Of a stretch of 64,000 nt of DNA, positions 61,514-64,000 are shown one piece after another. The stretch is taken from assembly GCF_009765875.1 (NCBI RefSeq), contig NZ_LMUP01000009.1, positions 387,700 through 451,699 on the forward strand, given 5' to 3'. Every line of letters starts with the position of its first letter. Position 1 is the stretch's first letter. The DNA is from Pedobacter sp. L105 (GTDB lineage Bacteria > Bacteroidota > Bacteroidia > Sphingobacteriales > Sphingobacteriaceae). The translations under genes and the position numbers were made by a program. The notes under the pieces were generated by a model. It searched no databases. It was not told the DNA's origin and saw nothing but the letters and a program-made list of their open reading frames with translations.

Positions 61514-61543
61514 ATGTAACGGCAATGTCAACTAATCATTAAC
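61514..61543 (-). promoter_or_regulatory. Pho-box-like repeats
   Basis: On the minus strand GTTAATG (61543-61537), GTTGACA (61532-61526) and GTTACAT (61520-61514) recur every 11-12 bases, one helical turn. That is the spacing of PhoB/PhoP direct repeats. They end about 34 bases before the receptor's start codon. Confidence 0.4.
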
Positions 61544-61648
61544 ATATTATGATTTCCAGCGCAAAAAAGCGCATTGGAAATACATTAAACGATATTTTGA
61601 TTTATTTTATCATTGATCGAACCAATATAATTCTAAAAGAAATAAAGT

Positions 61649-62758
61649 CTAGTTGATAGGTTTTAAAATACGGTCCCATCTAATCTTATTCAGAAAATGT
61701 CCTGAAGAATCCACGCTCATCCAGGTGAGCATAGCTTTCCCAATAACATGGTCTTCCGGTACATAACCCCAGAAACGTGAATCCAGGGAATTATGGCGGT
61801 TATCGCCCATCATCCAGTAATAATTCATTTTAAAAGTGTAGCTGCTCGCTTTTTTACCATTGATCAGGATGTCGCTCCCGTTTACAGCTACTTTATTGTT
61901 TTCGTACAACTCAATAGCCCTGCGATATAATACCAGGGTAGAGTCATTCAATTGAACTATCCATCCTTTTTTTGGTAAAACCAGCGGACCGAAATTATCT
62001 TCATTCCATTTAAACCTGTTGTTATGCGGAAAAATTTCGGCGTCATATTGACCGGCAGGTTCTATTGCCGGTATTATACTTTTTATCACAGAATAGCTTT
62101 TAAAAGTGGCTAAAGCCGCATTTGGAATGATCATTTCATAGGTGTCGGTCCCCGTTTGCTGGCGGATCTCAATACCCATATCCTGAAACACCTGGGGATT
62201 AATCTGGGTGATATCTCCCTTTACGTCATACGAAGTCTGTGCTTTTTCCGCATTGGGTGCCGCCTTTCCATTGATAAATACCTGTGAGTTAACAATGGTC
62301 AATATATCACCCGGCGTGGCCTGGCAGCGTTTAATCAGGTTGGTCCTTACATCTACAGGTTTATCATACGCGGGATCTGCCTCTTCCGGTTTATTAAATA
62401 CAACGATATCGCCTTTTTTGATATTGGTAAAACCTGGTAAGCGCAGGTAGGGAAATTTAATGCCATCCCAGTATGTTTTAAAGTGATATTTTGTAATCGT
62501 AGATTCTAAAAAGGGATTAGCTATCGGTGTAAAAGGCATTCTGGGACCATAGCTGATCTTGCTGACAAATAAATAGTCGCCGGTAAGCAGGGTGCCTTCC
62601 ATTGAACCTGAAGGAATGGCGTAAGCCGAAAAGATTAACCCGCGAATTAATGTGGCGGCAACTGCAGCAAACACTATAGCATTTAACCATTCACGTTTTT
62701 TTGATTTTTTCGGTGGGTTACCTTCAGTGTTTGGGGTAAAAAGGCTCTTCCAGTTCAT
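61649..62758 (-). CDS. lepB: Signal peptidase I
   Basis: 369 residues. N-terminal membrane span (WLNAIVFAAVAATLIRGLIF), then the catalytic Ser52 in AIPSGSMEGTLLTGD and Lys143 in NLIKRCQATPGD, and box E GDNRHNSLDSRFWGYVPEDH. It cleaves signal peptides at the outer face of the inner membrane. The insert between the Ser and Lys boxes and between Lys and box E makes it longer than E. coli LepB, common in Bacteroidota. It stands about 165 bases after the TonB receptor gene and is probably separately transcribed. Confidence 0.95.
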   Translation of the reverse strand: MNWKSLFTPNTEGNPPKKSKKREWLNAIVFAAVAATLIRGLIFSAYAIPSGSMEGTLLTGDYLFVSKISYGPRMPFTPIANPFLESTITKYHFKTYWDGIKFPYLRLPGFTNIKKGDIVVFNKPEEADPAYDKPVDVRTNLIKRCQATPGDILTIVNSQVFINGKAAPNAEKAQTSYDVKGDITQINPQVFQDMGIEIRQQTGTDTYEMIIPNAALATFKSYSVIKSIIPAIEPAGQYDAEIFPHNNRFKWNEDNFGPLVLPKKGWIVQLNDSTLVLYRRAIELYENNKVAVNGSDILINGKKASSYTFKMNYYWMMGDNRHNSLDSRFWGYVPEDHVIGKAMLTWMSVDSSGHFLNKIRWDRILKPIN

Positions 62759-62889
62759 AGCAATGATTTTATGTAAATCTTTGACTACAACATTTGGTTT
62801 TTGTTACAAATACATTTGAATTTGTTTTCTGGAAAGAAAGATCGTATGATTGGTGCAACCAATCATACGATCTTAAATAAAATGCTGAT

Positions 62890-64000
62890 TTAAGATAAAC
62901 CGGCTTTTGATATAGGAAGGATCACTTTAACTGGAAGGATCACCTCAACTGGAGTCTTACCAGCGGCAAAAGCTGCTTTTTCTTTTTTCTGCAATAAATA
63001 TGGTAAATGATAACGCTCATAAAAGTCCTTTTTAGAATCTTTATAACTTGTTACAGCGCCCAGCACATTCATCATTTTGATATAATACCAGGCCATATCT
63101 ACCTGATGGGGTTTAAACCCGCTTCTTGCACTTTTAGGGTATAAATGGTGATTGTTATGCCATTCGCCGGCAACGAAGCCCGGCCAAAGCTGGTTGATCG
63201 AATTGTCATTCATACTAAAATCTGTTCCTTCACGCTGTTTATCTTCACCTTTGGCATGTCCTTCATAATTGAAGGTACGTACACCAACTGCCCAGAATGC
63301 AGCGGCTCCAAAAAGACTGCAGGCCAATGCGTTTCCGCCTATCAGGTAAAATACGGTATACCAGAAGGCCCAGTTTAACCCCCATGAAAGTATAGCATTG
63401 AGTGGATTAACGTAAGATCCCCATTTTTGATATTGTGCGTAAGTATTTGCGGTAACACCAGTATGACACATTAACTTTTTTACCCGTCCATAGTCAGATT
63501 CGCTTAAATCTTTAGCAATAGGCTGATGATTTACATCGGCTAAAAAACAGTACAGGAAACCAGCCTGTGCATTATAAGGATCACCTGGTTCGTCAGATTT
63601 AGAATGATGAACATGGTGTGATATCACATAAATTTCTTCAGGAATAACATTTACGGTTAAGTTCTGTGTAAAAAAACGCCAGAATTTATTGCGGAAAGTA
63701 TAAGCTCCATGGGTGCAATAGCGATGATGCCATATCGTACCATGGGTACCCATAACGATCATGCTGTATACGAAAGCGGCAAGAAATGTCCACCAGCTTA
63801 AGTAGTTAAAAACAAATATAAAAAAGAAAGGTGCAAGGCACAACACTTTAAGCCAGCTAAAAAAGGGCAGCCAGTTTTTACGGTCTTTAAAAATATTTAG
63901 CCTTGAAAAAAACTCTTTAAAGATTTGTCTGTTACTAGGTCTGACTAGCTTTCCCTGTTCATCTTTCCAGCCATAAGAAGGCGGTTGTAATACGTGATCT
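62890..64000 (-). CDS. Fatty-acid (acyl-CoA) desaturase, partial
   Basis: The frame is open to the right edge (DHVLQPPSYGWKDEQGKLVR is the first visible part), so the N-terminal end lies beyond the window; about 369 residues are visible. The three histidine boxes HRYCTHGAY, HHVHHSKSD and EWHNNHH, with about four membrane spans, mark a delta-9-type desaturase. It adds a cis double bond to membrane fatty acids, using O2 and an electron donor. An internal ATG at 63846 exists but the upstream frame is clearly conserved, so it is not the true start. Confidence 0.9.
   Translation of the reverse strand, partial: DHVLQPPSYGWKDEQGKLVRPSNRQIFKEFFSRLNIFKDRKNWLPFFSWLKVLCLAPFFFIFVFNYLSWWTFLAAFVYSMIVMGTHGTIWHHRYCTHGAYTFRNKFWRFFTQNLTVNVIPEEIYVISHHVHHSKSDEPGDPYNAQAGFLYCFLADVNHQPIAKDLSESDYGRVKKLMCHTGVTANTYAQYQKWGSYVNPLNAILSWGLNWAFWYTVFYLIGGNALACSLFGAAAFWAVGVRTFNYEGHAKGEDKQREGTDFSMNDNSINQLWPGFVAGEWHNNHHLYPKSARSGFKPHQVDMAWYYIKMMNVLGAVTSYKDSKKDFYERYHLPYLLQKKEKAAFAAGKTPVEVILPVKVILPISKAGLS

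Noticed and set aside
1-64000. CRISPR arrays, tRNA, rRNA, IS elements
   Set aside because: No spaced direct repeats, T-loop/anticodon patterns, or transposase with terminal repeats were found; the Rpn gene alone does not make a mobile element.

Overview
The window looks like chromosomal DNA of a Bacteroidota species, most likely a Sphingobacteriaceae member close to Pedobacter. The support is the AT-rich intergenic DNA, TTTG-N20-TAnnTTTG type promoter sequence, no GGAGG-like ribosome sites, TonB-dependent receptors with carboxypeptidase-like N-terminal domains, and GH92/GH20 glycosidases. This is judged from gene content and recalled family resemblance; no database search was run. No rRNA, tRNA, CRISPR array, integrase or transposase was seen.

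Layout. 1-9.7 kb: the end of a large PAS sensor protein, a run of small unknown genes, exodeoxyribonuclease III and an AI-2E-type transporter. This is followed by an accessory patch with two related XRE regulators (one frameshifted) facing a promoter, a strongly folded RNA segment (7827-7983), a 30-codon ORF, a strong terminator, and a protein resembling a TlpA-family protein without its thioredoxin domain. 9.8-24.8 kb: housekeeping and redox genes (SDR, VOC, a phytochrome photosensory core without an output domain, CPA1 antiporter, Bcr/CflA exporter, Gfo/Idh oxidoreductase, HxlR regulator with azoreductase, esterase, AraC regulator, siderophore-interacting protein, outer-membrane protein, cell-wall amidase). 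Decayed relics of a DUF4932 gene and a Panacea/DUF4065 gene lie between them. 25-38 kb: a glycosyltransferase, a 955-residue SF1 helicase with a RelE-like N-terminus and ankyrin-like C-terminus, and a seven-gene operon for a MacB-type efflux pump. That operon ends in an NtrC-type regulator and its kinase, and a sigma-54-like promoter with a palindromic site lies upstream.

38-64 kb: surface and nutrient genes. These include a small beta-barrel protein, an AraC regulator divergent from a GH92 alpha-mannosidase, a gluzincin peptidase, a small di-haem cytochrome and a universal stress protein. A TonB receptor follows, with a His/Cys-rich small partner under a Zur/Fur-like palindrome, then a Cys/Met-metabolism PLP enzyme, an Rpn nuclease, a 2OG-Fe(II) oxygenase and a GH20 hexosaminidase. 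A three-gene operon of TonB receptor, beta-helix lipoprotein and MINPP-type phosphatase probably scavenges phosphate from inositol phosphates. Signal peptidase I and a fatty-acid desaturase, cut by the right edge, close the window.

The best candidates for something undescribed are the pseudoknotted RNA locus at 7.7-8.4 kb and the helicase fusion at 26.4-29.3 kb. The regulatory inferences (sigma-54 autoregulation, HxlR double site, Zur-like box, Pho-like repeats) rest on visible DNA symmetry plus gene context.
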